From positions 1 to 38,046 of the IMG/VR virus record IMGVR_UViG_3300017971_000506: a stretch of DNA of 38,046 bases; one strand, written 5' to 3'. This DNA comes from a virus. Numbering within the stretch: the stretch's first letter is position 1; each line of letters begins with the position of its first letter. The notes under the pieces are model-generated. The model saw only the letters and a program-made list of their open reading frames with translations, was not told the DNA's origin and searched no databases. This document shows positions 6,109 through 13,288 of this stretch, in pieces. Both the position numbers and the translations under genes were made by a program.

Positions 6109-6936
6109 TTAACCCTCCGTAACCTGGCCTAACGCTTCGCTTTGGTCCAGGACGTAAAGCGTATCCATACCGCAACCGATAAACGTATAACCGTCCTTTA
6201 TCAATTCCGAAAGCCGGGTCCGGCTTATTTCGGTCGCGTGTATCCCGACGGGGACGTCCCTTTCTTCGCAATGTCGCCGGACGTCCTGGACATTCGACAA
6301 AAGGTTTTCGTCGTCGACCTGGCCAGGGATACCAAAGGACCCGGCCAAATCATAAAGGCCGATAAGGACCGCGTCGATACGGTCGCCGTATTCGTGAATT
6401 ATCCGGGGTAACGCTTCGACGGCTTCGGCCGTTTCGACCATGATAGAAAAAAAGACGCGGTCGTTAAACGTCGCGAAATAATGGTCGGACGTCGCCCCGT
6501 AATTCGTGCAACGGGCCAGGGAATAGGACCGCCGACCGATCGGCGGAAAGAAAACGCGGTCGATAGCCCGGCGGACGTCGTCGACCGATCGGATAAGCGG
6601 GACGATTATTCCTTTAACGCCGATATCAAGAAACCGTTTTATTTCCAATTCGTCGTTAAGGCCGACCCGGACAAACGCTTCGGCCCCCCGGCTTTCGATC
6701 GCCCTTACGCAATTCGCCGCCGCGTCCTTTGTTATTGTGCTGTGTTCGGCGTCGATACAAACCCAATCGAAAGACGCGGCCATAATTTCGGCCAGGACCG
6801 GGGACCCGGAAAGTAACCAACCGCCCGTCGATACGTCCCCGGAAAAGATTTTATGTTTAACCGTCATTTCGTCCAGGGGTTTTAACAAGCCGAAATTTCG
6901 CGCCCAACGTGTCGGGCTTAACGCGTGTCTATTCAT
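6109..6936 (-). CDS. HpcH/HpaI-family aldolase (2-keto-3-deoxy acid aldolase)
   Basis: A class II pyruvate aldolase of 275 residues. Family catalytic positions are present: H65 in CIDAEHS, R90 in FVRVG, and metal ligands E168 (MVETAEA) and D196 (GLYDLAGSFG), plus PPIGRRSYS. Relatives (GarL, RhmA, HpaI) cleave or form 2-keto-3-deoxy sugar acids from pyruvate and an aldehyde. The start at 6936 is chosen for its GAAAGG ribosome site; it overlaps the upstream stop by 8 bp, and a second ATG at 6867 would give the usual family N-terminus. An unusual cargo for a phage; it may supply an ulosonic acid. Confidence 0.88.
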   Translation of the reverse strand: MNRHALSPTRWARNFGLLKPLDEMTVKHKIFSGDVSTGGWLLSGSPVLAEIMAASFDWVCIDAEHSTITKDAAANCVRAIESRGAEAFVRVGLNDELEIKRFLDIGVKGIIVPLIRSVDDVRRAIDRVFFPPIGRRSYSLARCTNYGATSDHYFATFNDRVFFSIMVETAEAVEALPRIIHEYGDRIDAVLIGLYDLAGSFGIPGQVDDENLLSNVQDVRRHCEERDVPVGIHATEISRTRLSELIKDGYTFIGCGMDTLYVLDQSEALGQVTEG

Positions 6937-7402
6937 TGTCGCCGCCTTTCGCTTTTTGCTTTGACCATGTAACCGGGATAACCGTTTCGACAATTTCCGG
7001 GACCTGGCCCGTTCGACCTTTCGTAATCCGAAGGGGTCCGGGTCCATAATGTAACCATAAATATTTCTTTATCTTATACGATTCGTTTTCGTGTCGCGTC
7101 GCGTCCTGGTAATATTGGACGTCGCCTTCGTAATAAGAAAACGCTATCCGAAATTCTATCGCCGCCGCCGATAACATAACCAGGACCCCGAAAGACAAAC
7201 GGTTTATTTCCCCGGCCCGGCCGCGTTCGACTAACTGTCGGGCGACGTCCCTTTCGAATAACGACTTGAAAGTATGCCCGGACAATTCCGGGAAAAGGTC
7301 GTCGGTCGATTCCTGGCCCTTGGCTTTTTGCTCTTGTTGTCTTATCGCGTGTATCCGTTCGCGGTTCGCGTCGTCGGCTTCGATAATGTCGTCGGTCGTC
7401 AT
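6929..7402 (-). CDS. Hypothetical early protein
   Basis: A 157-residue protein of unknown family. The N-terminus is charged and helical (residues 1-45, rich in Asp, Gln, Lys). The middle contains LSFGVLVMLSAAAIEFRIAFSYYEGDVQYYQDA, which may form a hydrophobic helical core rather than a membrane span. The C-terminus is basic (WSKQKAKGGDNE). It is flanked by overlaps: its ATG overlaps the ParB-like stop (7402-7399) and its stop overlaps the aldolase start. Confidence 0.7.
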   Translation of the reverse strand: MTTDDIIEADDANRERIHAIRQQEQKAKGQESTDDLFPELSGHTFKSLFERDVARQLVERGRAGEINRLSFGVLVMLSAAAIEFRIAFSYYEGDVQYYQDATRHENESYKIKKYLWLHYGPGPLRITKGRTGQVPEIVETVIPVTWSKQKAKGGDNE

Positions 7403-8127
7403 TTTTTCAAACCCGCCAATTTTAAGACGCCTTGTCCCAAACCCGACGGCGTCGTTTGTTCGCCGTTTGCAAGATACTTAATTACAGGGTCGTAATATTT
7501 GTCGGGGACCTGGATAACGATTCGACTTTCGTTTGTCGAAGCGGTCCCGCCGCCGGGGTCCGGGTCGGGGTCCGGCGGGTCTATGTCGGTCCCTTCCAAT
7601 AACGCTTCGATATCGACGTCTAAAAATCCCGTAAGGTCCTTATCGAAATCGGGGTCGAAATCGGCCAGGATTTCAGCGACGGCCGCGTCGTTACGGTCGG
7701 ACAATTCCGCCAACCTATTGTCGGCCAGTAAGTCGGCGTATTCGTCGTCCGGCGAAGCGTAATCTTGTTCGTCGATAGGGACGGCGGAAACGCCTAACAG
7801 GGTCGCGGCGTAAAGTCGACAATGGCCCTTCGTGATAAAGCCGCTTTGATTCGAAACGACGATCGGATTTCGCCAACCCGCGCCCTTTATGATTTTGGCT
7901 AAAAGTTTAACCTGGTCGTCGGGGTGTTCGTTAGGGTTTCGCGGATTAGGGGTAACGCTTTCGATCGGGACGACACGCGTAAAGGAACACCAAACCGGGA
8001 CGCCGTCGGCGTGTCCTTTCGGTTTGGTCGTTTTTTTCCTGGCCGCCTTTTTCTTCGTCGCGGTTTTCTTCGTCGTCGCTTTCCGGGCGGACCTGGTTTT
8101 CTTTTTCGCTTTGGCTTTGGCTTTCAT
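7399..8127 (-). CDS. ParB/Sulfiredoxin-like nuclease-domain protein
   Basis: A 242-residue protein. Residues 1-38 are a lysine/alanine-rich basic tail (KAKAKKK, ATTKKTATKKKAARKKTTK) resembling DNA-binding tails. Residues 50-120 form a ParB N-terminal-like domain: VVPIESVTPNPRNPNEHPDDQVKLLAKII, then NPIVVS and the GHCRLYAATLLG motif (101-112), equivalent to GxxR of the family. An acidic C-terminus follows (DPDPDPGGG). Phage members often pair with DNA methyltransferases or act as regulators. It is the first gene of the early minus-strand arm and its predicted leader is only about 5 nt. Confidence 0.8.
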   Translation of the reverse strand: MKAKAKAKKKTRSARKATTKKTATKKKAARKKTTKPKGHADGVPVWCSFTRVVPIESVTPNPRNPNEHPDDQVKLLAKIIKGAGWRNPIVVSNQSGFITKGHCRLYAATLLGVSAVPIDEQDYASPDDEYADLLADNRLAELSDRNDAAVAEILADFDPDFDKDLTGFLDVDIEALLEGTDIDPPDPDPDPGGGTASTNESRIVIQVPDKYYDPVIKYLANGEQTTPSGLGQGVLKLAGLKK

Positions 8128-8138
8128 AAACTGCCGTT

Positions 8139-8168
8139 AGCATAACAGAAACGACGCGTTTTTGTCCA
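8139..8168 (-). promoter_or_regulatory. Early left promoter (sigma70-like)
   Basis: On the minus strand, TGGACA (8168-8163) and TATGCT (8144-8139) are separated by 18 bp. This is a good match to -35 and moderate to -10 of sigma70 promoters. The predicted start, near 8132, leaves only about 5 nt before the ATG of the ParB-like gene. The -35 lies on one arm of the GTCCAGG/CCTGGAC inverted repeat (8164-8194). Confidence 0.5.
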
Positions 8169-8194
8169 GGCCAAAGCCGCCGGGGGTCCTGGAC
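8164..8194. promoter_or_regulatory. Inverted repeat GTCCAGG/CCTGGAC between divergent promoters
   Basis: GTCCAGG at 8164-8170 and CCTGGAC at 8188-8194 flank a 17-bp GC-rich spacer. One arm overlaps the -35 of the left promoter. It is a candidate operator for switching between the two divergent early transcripts. CCWGG words are frequent in this genome, so a chance origin is possible. Confidence 0.4.
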
Positions 8195-8240
8195 CCGCGA
8201 AAACCCCTATAAATAAAGGGAAAAAAAGTTATTTTTTTTG

Positions 8241-8269
8241 TTGCAAGGTTTCTTATTATTAAGTATTAT
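8241..8269 (+). promoter_or_regulatory. Early right promoter (sigma70-like)
   Basis: TTGCAA (8241-8246) and TATTAT (8264-8269) are separated by 17 bp within a strongly AT-rich stretch. This is a good sigma70 layout. Transcription would begin near 8276, giving about 6 nt before the ATG at 8282, that is, an almost leaderless mRNA like its divergent partner. Confidence 0.55.
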
Positions 8270-8281
8270 TATTAGTGAGAT

Positions 8282-8890
8282 ATGAAAAGGTTAACAGTCA
8301 AAGCGAAAGGAACAAGCGGCGAAAGACAAACCAACCCGGACCCCCGCCAGGTCGACCGACCAACAGTTAACGCAATCCAAAAGAGAAAGGCAAAAGAAAT
8401 GGTAGCCGAAAACACAAACCGACCGAAAGCGTTTAACGTGGGCGACCGCGTTATCTTTGTCGCCGAAAAAGGTTCGACGGCGGAAAGATACGCGGAGTTT
8501 ACCGGGACGATTAAAGACCCGGTTTCTTGCGTCCCGTCCCCGGTCGACTTCGTGTCGACGATTATAGGGGACGACAATAAAACGTATAAGCGGCCGTCGA
8601 CCGACGTTCGCCTTATAAGCGACGTCGATATCCTGGCCGATATCGTCGGTAAACGTGTCGTCGTATTCATTGGCAAAGGCGACCGACATTCCTTCGAAAC
8701 GCAAATTAGCGTCGAAGGGACCTTGGAAGATAACAGCGCGGACCCCGACGTTTTCCGCGTCCTGGTTAACGACGAAAATTACGCTTACTTTCGTCGCGAC
8801 GAAATCGGCGTAATGAAATCGTATGGCCAAACGCTTAAAAGCGGGGCCGTCGCCGTTATCTATATCCGTCCCGAAACGTTCACAAAATAG
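8282..8890 (+). CDS. Hypothetical early protein, beta-rich
   Basis: A 202-residue protein, first gene of the plus-strand block. After a basic N-terminus (residues 1-39) there are two similar beta-rich segments: NVGDRVIFVAEKG...FTGTIKDP and VGKRVVVFIGKGD...VEGTLEDN, suggesting duplicated small barrels of KOW/SH3 type. No family is recognised. Two starts are possible: the ATG at 8282, almost at the predicted transcription start, or the ATG at 8399 preceded by GAGAAAGG. The first is kept because of the promoter position. Confidence 0.65.
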   Translation: MKRLTVKAKGTSGERQTNPDPRQVDRPTVNAIQKRKAKEMVAENTNRPKAFNVGDRVIFVAEKGSTAERYAEFTGTIKDPVSCVPSPVDFVSTIIGDDNKTYKRPSTDVRLISDVDILADIVGKRVVVFIGKGDRHSFETQISVEGTLEDNSADPDVFRVLVNDENYAYFRRDEIGVMKSYGQTLKSGAVAVIYIRPETFTK

Positions 8891-8905
8891 AAAGGACCAA
8901 CCCCG

Positions 8906-8936
8906 GCCGGGGGTCGAAAGGCCCCCGGCAATTTTT
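8906..8936 (+). terminator. Intrinsic terminator in the right early operon
   Basis: GCCGGGGG (8906-8913) pairs with CCCCCGGC (8922-8929), an 8-bp stem with an 8-nt loop, followed by AATTTTT. It lies just beyond the stop of the first plus-strand gene and could attenuate transcription into the genes that follow. Confidence 0.65.
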
Positions 8937-8977
8937 CCGCTAACGCGAAACACGAAATCGAAACGAAAGGCGAAACC

Positions 8978-9334
8978 ATGAATAAGACATTTGAAAAAAA
9001 CGCGGACAAGGTCGACAAGATTAACAAAGATTTTTCGGACCGCTTCGACGGATTGCATAACACGCTATGGCAAATCCTTATTAACGATTCGATCGGCGGA
9101 AAGGTCGCGGCCTTTACGCCTATCGTCGGCGACGGTTTCTATACTGTCGGCGTCGCCCTGGCCAACGAAAGCGGATACATACCGACCGCGACCATTATTA
9201 AAGCGTCGCACTATACGAAAGCGGCCGCCGACGTCGCCGCGCTTAACCTGGCCGTTTTCGACCTGGACGAAAAGGCCGCTTTGGAAATCGTCGCGTCGTC
9301 TATGTTTACAGGAAAGGCGGCGGCCAATGCTTAA
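8978..9334 (+). CDS. Hypothetical early protein
   Basis: A 118-residue protein of unknown family. The N-terminal 30 residues are charged and helical (KTFEKNADKVDKINKDFSDRF); the rest alternates helix and strand (VAAFTPIVGDGFYTVGVALANESGYIPTATII). The ATG follows GAAAGGCGAAACC, a good ribosome site. The stop overlaps the next start by 8 bp. Confidence 0.65.
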   Translation: MNKTFEKNADKVDKINKDFSDRFDGLHNTLWQILINDSIGGKVAAFTPIVGDGFYTVGVALANESGYIPTATIIKASHYTKAAADVAALNLAVFDLDEKAALEIVASSMFTGKAAANA

Positions 9335-9617
9335 CCCGGTCGACGAATACCGTAGAATCGAAGCCGTCGTTAAGGCGGCTTTGATTCGTACCGGGACCGT
9401 TTCGACGGGCGACGGCTTAGACGAAACCGTCCGGGCCTTTTGGATATTCGCTTCGGCCGCCGTCCAGGATATCGACGACGGCGTCCTTTGCGAATATATG
9501 AATATAGACCGTTACGGATATTACGGGGGACCCGGCCAGGGCTTTTCCAGGTCGGCGATTATTGTACGCGGTAAATATAAAACGTTAATCTATCAAGAAT
9601 CGGGATACGACGTATAA
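9327..9617 (+). CDS. Hypothetical early protein
   Basis: A 96-residue protein beginning MLNPVDEYRR, with a helical first half (AVVKAALIR, TVRAFWIFASAAVQDI) and a Tyr/Gly-rich second half (MNIDRYGYYGGPGQGF). The family is unknown. The start is set by an 8-bp overlap with the upstream stop and the GGAAAGGCGG site before it. Upstream in-frame sequence is only a shadow of the previous gene. Confidence 0.65.
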   Translation: MLNPVDEYRRIEAVVKAALIRTGTVSTGDGLDETVRAFWIFASAAVQDIDDGVLCEYMNIDRYGYYGGPGQGFSRSAIIVRGKYKTLIYQESGYDV

Positions 9618-9634
9618 GGAAAGGACGTTAGTAA

Positions 9635-9814
9635 ATGAAACGCGGCGAAAGGAAAAGACGAAACGCAAGACGACGGGCGAAACGCGAAGCGGACAAGGCG
9701 ACGCGGCGGTTAGACCGCAATTACGCGAAACGGCTTTCCGCTTATTTCCATGCACATAGACGGGCCTTTGGTCCGATCGTAACCAGGGGGGACAATGGCC
9801 GGGACGACGGATAA
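9635..9814 (+). CDS. Small arginine-rich protein
   Basis: A 59-residue, strongly basic protein (KRGERKRRNARRRAKREADKA near the start) ending in GDNGRDDG. It starts after a GGAAAGGACG ribosome site and overlaps the next gene by 20 bp. Such short Arg-rich proteins may bind nucleic acid, but no family is recognised; coding is supported by operon spacing more than by composition. Confidence 0.5.
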   Translation: MKRGERKRRNARRRAKREADKATRRLDRNYAKRLSAYFHAHRRAFGPIVTRGDNGRDDG

Positions 9815-9989
9815 ACCTATAATCATTAAAGGCCGCTTCGAATTGTTCGCCGTCGGCGATAAGGTCGAAACACAAATAGACCTTTACGCGCCGTCGGCGG
9901 ACGTCGTTAAGGTCCTTAATAGTCTTATGGATATGATAAGCCGGGGCGTCGCTTCGGGCGGCGTCCAGGTCCAAACAAGAAAGGGTTAA
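9795..9989 (+). CDS. Small hypothetical protein
   Basis: A 64-residue protein, MAGTTDKPIIIKGRFELFAV at the start, then a helix (ADVVKVLNSLMDMISRGVAS). It overlaps the Arg-rich gene by 20 bp and starts just after AGGGGGGACA, a strong ribosome site. No family is recognised. Confidence 0.65.
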   Translation: MAGTTDKPIIIKGRFELFAVGDKVETQIDLYAPSADVVKVLNSLMDMISRGVASGGVQVQTRKG

Positions 9990-9990
9990 C

Positions 9991-10146
9991 GTGTACGTCT
10001 ATATTAAAACAGAGCCGGGATTATGGACGGTCGGTTTTTACGACCCGTCCGGGACCTGGCAACCCGAAAGCGATTATAACGACCCGAAACAAGCGGCCGA
10101 CCGTGTCGCTTATCTTAACGGGTCCAGGGGGTCCGACAATGGCTAA
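9991..10146 (+). CDS. Small hypothetical protein (GTG start)
   Basis: A 51-residue protein starting with GTG at 9991, one base after the previous stop, with AAAGGG just upstream. Its sequence (YVYIKTEPGLWTVGFYDPSG, then a DPKQAADRVAYLNG helix) is a common layout of small phage proteins that follow operon partners. Its stop overlaps the next ATG by 8 bp, which supports the reading frame. The function is unknown. Confidence 0.65.
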   Translation: MYVYIKTEPGLWTVGFYDPSGTWQPESDYNDPKQAADRVAYLNGSRGSDNG

Positions 10147-10369
10147 CGATATTCCTTTCGTTATTGTGAATATCTTTAACGGGTTCGTCCTTTGCGAATC
10201 CTTCGACAATCGGCGGCCGCATACTTGGAAAGACCCGGCCGACCCCGACGCCTTACGCCTGGAATTTCACGACCGGGACAAGGCGGAAACGTATATCGCC
10301 CGTTACGGCGATATTTCAAACGACGCAATAATAACGACGGCGAAAGACGACGAAAGGGGGGACGCGTGA
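10139..10369 (+). CDS. Small hypothetical protein
   Basis: A 76-residue protein, MANDIPFVIVNIFNGFVLCE at the start, with an acidic/basic C-terminal half (KAETYIARYGDISNDAIITTAK). The ATG at 10139 is preferred over an upstream TTG at 10103 because AGGGGG lies directly before it. The stop TGA overlaps the next GTG start (GTGA, 10366-10369). The family is unknown. Confidence 0.65.
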   Translation: MANDIPFVIVNIFNGFVLCESFDNRRPHTWKDPADPDALRLEFHDRDKAETYIARYGDISNDAIITTAKDDERGDA

Positions 10370-10560
10370 AAATCCGCGAAGCGGCGACCATTATAAGACG
10401 CCTTCCCGGTATGGAAAGACGGACGGTCCGGGGCGGACGGCCAGTAACCGAAGCGACGCCGATAGGCGAAGCGTTAATCGCTTCGGCTTTGTATCTTGGC
10501 CCCCGCCGCCGGGGAAAGTTTGTAAAGCTAATCGAAGCGACGGCCAGGGCTAAACGGTAA
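10366..10560 (+). CDS. Small basic hypothetical protein (GTG start)
   Basis: A 64-residue basic protein (KIREAATIIRRLPGMERRTV, then IGEALIASALYLGPRRRGKFVKLIEATARAKR) made of helices. GTG at 10366 overlaps the upstream stop as GTGA and follows AGGGGGG. No family is recognised; size and charge would fit a small DNA-binding protein. Confidence 0.55.
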   Translation: MKIREAATIIRRLPGMERRTVRGGRPVTEATPIGEALIASALYLGPRRRGKFVKLIEATARAKR

Positions 10561-10621
10561 CGTCGCATTAAAGCGGCCGGGGGCGTCCCTCCGCGTCCCT
10601 GGCCGCGACTTAGGGGTTATT

Positions 10622-11077
10622 ATGACACAACAAACCGAATTAGATTTTAGCGGCCGTCCAGGGGCCAACGTGTCGGCCCCCGAATCGACAACAGGTTTCG
10701 ACGACGACGTCCAATTATTCGTTAACCTGTTAACCAGGTCCCGCGATTGGATAACGTCGGACGACATTATCGACCATATCGTTAACCGCCTGGACGTCGA
10801 CGGCGGCCCGAAACGATTTACGAAAACTTATCTTAGACACTTAGCCAAGGCCGCAAACGGTCGTATCCTGTCCGGCCAAAAAGGATATAAGGCGACGGCG
10901 GCCGGGACAATCGAAGAAATCCAAACCGAAGCGGCGGCCCTATTAAAAGCGGCTAACGGAATTATGGACCGCCGGAAAAAACTTTTATATTTCTTTCATC
11001 ATGGCCGGGCCGTCGACGACAGGAAAGACGGCCAGGACGAAACCGAAAACGATAACACAAACGAAAGGGGGTCTTAA
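10622..11077 (+). CDS. Hypothetical protein, winged-helix-like
   Basis: A 151-residue protein. Residues 28-95 look like a winged helix: FVNLLTRSRDWITSDDIIDHI, then FTKTYLRHLAKAANGRILSGQKGYKAT, where the last strands form the wing. A helical segment (IEEIQTEAAALLKAANGIMDRRKKLL) and an acidic tail follow. A role in replication or regulation is plausible because it precedes the replication-like gene. Its stop shares bases with the next start (TAATG, 11076). Confidence 0.6.
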   Translation: MTQQTELDFSGRPGANVSAPESTTGFDDDVQLFVNLLTRSRDWITSDDIIDHIVNRLDVDGGPKRFTKTYLRHLAKAANGRILSGQKGYKATAAGTIEEIQTEAAALLKAANGIMDRRKKLLYFFHHGRAVDDRKDGQDETENDNTNERGS

Positions 11078-11295
11078 TGACAAGACGACGCGGACGCGGA
11101 CGCGGGGGCGGCTTTGTCCCTTGTTCTTTTTCGACGACCGAAGCCCGACGAAATATCGTCGACAATATCGCGGCGAAACATTTTAACGGCAATCGGTCGC
11201 TTGCGTTAGAAAGGGCGGTCGACCTGTTAGTCGCCGAAAGCAAAGGGCGGATTTCAGAGAAACCCGCCCCGAAGAAAAAGAAACAACGGGGCTAA
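11077..11295 (+). CDS. Small basic protein, possible ribbon-helix-helix
   Basis: A 72-residue protein with an Arg/Gly-rich N-terminus (TRRRGRGRGGGF). A strand (FVPCSFST) is followed by two helices (EARRNIVDNIAAKHF, NRSLALERAVDLLVAES) in the arrangement of ribbon-helix-helix DNA-binding proteins, and a Lys-rich tail closes it (KPAPKKKKQRG). It may be a repressor or an accessory factor; no family match is certain. Confidence 0.6.
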   Translation: MTRRRGRGRGGGFVPCSFSTTEARRNIVDNIAAKHFNGNRSLALERAVDLLVAESKGRISEKPAPKKKKQRG

Positions 11296-11301
11296 CGTAC
11301 C

Positions 11302-11361
11302 ATGATAAAGAAACCTTGTAAAGCGAAATCAGTTAAAGCGAAAGGGGGGTCCAATGCCTAA
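11302..11361 (+). CDS. Possible 19-residue leader peptide
   Basis: ATG at 11302 opens a 19-codon reading frame (MIKKPCKAKSVKAKGGSNA) whose stop overlaps the start of the replication-like gene (11354). It may couple translation to the next gene. The DNA word AAAGCGAAAGG inside it also provides the ribosome site of that gene and recurs near the start of the 8282 gene. Short open frames arise by chance, hence the low confidence. Confidence 0.25.
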   Translation: MIKKPCKAKSVKAKGGSNA

Positions 11362-12280
11362 CGTGCGGCCCTGGTATAAGCATTACGCGAAGGATTGGTT
11401 AGGGGACGTCGAATTACGGCTTTGTAGCCCGGCGGCCAGGGGGCTTTTAGAAGATATTATGTGTATTTGTCACCTTGCGACGCCTTACGGATATATCAAA
11501 CGGCCGGACGGCGGCGATTATACCGACCGGGAATTGTGTTCGATTATCCATATAACGCCGAAAGCGTATCGAAAACACTTCGCCGAATTGCTTAAACGAA
11601 AGCGAATCGTTAAAGACGATATCGGGGTTTTCGTCCCCCGGTTAATCGAAGAAAGGCGGAAAGTCGACCAATTCCGGGAATACGGTAAAAAGGGCGGAAA
11701 TCCGGCCATAACGGACCCGGACGGGCCAGGGGATACAAAGCCCCCGGCGGGGGACGATCGGCCGACAGGGGCCAAACCAGGCCCCCGCAAGCCCCGCAAA
11801 ACGCCCCCGGCGGCGGATTATTCATATACGGACGATTTCGAAACGTTTTGGTCCGTGTATCCGCGCAAGATCGGGAAAAACGCGGCTTTCGAAAAATGGC
11901 TTGTCGCCCTGGCCGCCGGGATAACCCCGGCCAAGATTATATCCGGGGCCAAGCGTTACGCGGCCGATATCAATAGTCGATCGGACGTCGATTTAACGTT
12001 TATAAATCACCCGGCGACCTGGTTAAAGGGCGGACGGTGGGACGACGTAACGGACCGGGAAACGGCCAGGAAATCGCAAGCGGCAAAACGCAAGGCGAAA
12101 GCCCGGAAAGAATACGAAAAGGAAATGTCGTCTTTCGTGGAAATCGCGAAAGCCCATTTATCCGCCGACGGGAAAATCCTTAAAGGCGGCCGGGCGGTCC
12201 TGGACCGAATACGACGCGACATAAAATCGGCATACGGCGAAACGGCCGTCGCGGATTTCAACAAGCGAATAGAAAAATAG
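11354..12280 (+). CDS. Phage replication initiation-like protein
   Basis: A 308-residue protein. The N-terminal domain (1-115; WYKHYAKDWLGDVELRLCSPAARGLLEDIMCICHL, then ITPKAYRKHFAELLKRKRI) looks like the winged helix of DnaD/DUF1376-type phage replication proteins. A Pro/Gly-rich linker follows (about 120-150). The C-terminal region starts FETFWSVYPRKIGKNAAFEKW, a signature of helicase-loader-type replication proteins, and continues with PATWLKGGRWDDV. It probably recruits the host helicase to a phage origin; no phage helicase or polymerase is present, consistent with reliance on the host. AAAGGGGGG precedes the ATG. Confidence 0.72.
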   Translation: MPNVRPWYKHYAKDWLGDVELRLCSPAARGLLEDIMCICHLATPYGYIKRPDGGDYTDRELCSIIHITPKAYRKHFAELLKRKRIVKDDIGVFVPRLIEERRKVDQFREYGKKGGNPAITDPDGPGDTKPPAGDDRPTGAKPGPRKPRKTPPAADYSYTDDFETFWSVYPRKIGKNAAFEKWLVALAAGITPAKIISGAKRYAADINSRSDVDLTFINHPATWLKGGRWDDVTDRETARKSQAAKRKAKARKEYEKEMSSFVEIAKAHLSADGKILKGGRAVLDRIRRDIKSAYGETAVADFNKRIEK

Positions 12281-12297
12281 AAAGGGCGTCGGCCAGG

Positions 12298-12329
12298 GGG
12301 TCGCCGGGTTTCCCGGCGGCCCTTTTTTT
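12298..12329 (+). terminator. Strong intrinsic terminator of the plus-strand block
   Basis: GGG-TC-GCCGGG (12298-12308) pairs with CCCGGC-GG-CCC (12312-12322) around a TTT loop and is followed by seven T (12323-12329). It lies 17 bp after the last plus-strand stop, where plus- and minus-strand transcription converge. Confidence 0.85.
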
Positions 12330-12331
12330 GT

Positions 12332-12429
12332 GGCCAGGTCCCCGGATTTCCGGGGTATAAAGACAAGGGGCGGTCGCCGATCGTCGATTGTCGGCCAACG
12401 TCGCGACGATTTTTTCGGGGGTCCTGGCC
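12332..12429 (+). repeat. Dispersed TATAAAGAC/T-tract element, copy B
   Basis: Flanked by inverted GGCCAGG (12332-12338) and CCTGGCC (12423-12429). It contains a CCCCGG-ATTT-CCGGGG hairpin (12340-12355), TATAAAGAC (12356-12364), and TCGTCGATTGTCGGCCAACGTCGCGACGA with pairing ends (TCGTCG/CGACGA), then six T (12410-12415). This copy sits between convergent genes, directly after another terminator, so it cannot serve as a promoter for a downstream minus-strand gene. Confidence 0.75.
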
Positions 12430-12442
12430 GGAAACGCGATAT

Positions 12443-12874
12443 TTACGGTTTTCGGTATGCGTCGCGGATTTCCCAAGTCGGGAAAATCCAAGCGTCGGGA
12501 TTGTCGACCATACGCGACGCGATATCGGGGGGGTCGTTTCGTCTATGCTTTCGCCAAGCGAAAGGCCATATCTTGAAAAAGGCCCGGCGGATTTTTGCAA
12601 ACCCCTTATGTCCGGCGGCGGCCAGGCCCTTACAATATTCGTTATCCGTCCAAGATCGCGTTACGGGTTTCCCGTTAACCTGGCCAGTAAAGTAAAGCCA
12701 ATCGTGTTTCGCACATTCGGCCATAGATAAATTAGCGACGCCGGACGCGCCGTCGAATCGAAACCCGGCCGGGACGACGTCGTCGCCGTGTTCGGGGTGT
12801 TTAATCGGGATATCGGCCGGGACGACATAACGCCCGGTTTCGGAAAACCAACGCAATAGCCAACCGCAAAACAT
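12443..12874 (-). CDS. DUF1353-like phage protein
   Basis: A 143-residue protein with the DUF1353 pattern: GRYVVPADIPIKH, then VVPAGFRFDGASGVANLSM and KHDWLYFTGQVNG. It continues with NEYCKGLAAAG and a basic C-terminus (FAWRKHRRNDPP). The family is common at the ends of phage tail or lysis modules. Its activity is not established, although conserved His/Asp residues suggest a metal site. It is the last gene of the long minus-strand operon and starts directly after the stop of the holin-like gene. Confidence 0.65.
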   Translation of the reverse strand: MFCGWLLRWFSETGRYVVPADIPIKHPEHGDDVVPAGFRFDGASGVANLSMAECAKHDWLYFTGQVNGKPVTRSWTDNEYCKGLAAAGHKGFAKIRRAFFKIWPFAWRKHRRNDPPDIASRMVDNPDAWIFPTWEIRDAYRKP

Positions 12875-13288
12875 TTATAAACCTAACCGTTTCGCCAGGG
12901 CTTCGAATACCAAATAGATAAGCGCAAGCCCCGCGCATAGTCTAACCAATTCCGCCGACGAAAAGTTTTTGGCTTTGACGCCGCCGGGTCCGGCCGATAT
13001 TTCCGGCCCGTCGTCCTGGCCGTCGGCCAGGGGACCCGCCGGGGCCGGGACCGGGACGGCGGACCCCGCGTTAAGGTCGTCGAATTTCGACCAAAGGTTT
13101 TTTAACCCGGTTTCGTTACGTTCGATTTTTACGGCGTGGACCGCGCCGACGGTGCAACCGTTCGTCTTTAAGTCGACAATGTCGCCGCGCAAACCTTTTA
13201 TTTCGCGATTGGTCGTCTTTTGTTCGGTCGCCAACGTCGTAACTTGCGTCGTTAATTCCCGGATTTCTTTTCTATCGTCGTCGGTCAT
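12875..13288 (-). CDS. Coiled-coil membrane protein, holin-like
   Basis: A 137-residue protein. Residues 1-70 form a charged coiled coil (RKEIRELTTQVTTLATEQKTTNREIKGLRGDI). A Pro/Gly/Ala-rich linker follows, and one C-terminal hydrophobic span (LVRLCAGLALIYLVFEALAKRLGL, about 113-136) would anchor it in the inner membrane. The layout (coil plus one transmembrane helix) is seen in holin/antiholin-like and superinfection proteins of phages. The position near the end of the late operon suggests lysis; evidence is limited to topology. Confidence 0.5.
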   Translation of the reverse strand: MTDDDRKEIRELTTQVTTLATEQKTTNREIKGLRGDIVDLKTNGCTVGAVHAVKIERNETGLKNLWSKFDDLNAGSAVPVPAPAGPLADGQDDGPEISAGPGGVKAKNFSSAELVRLCAGLALIYLVFEALAKRLGL

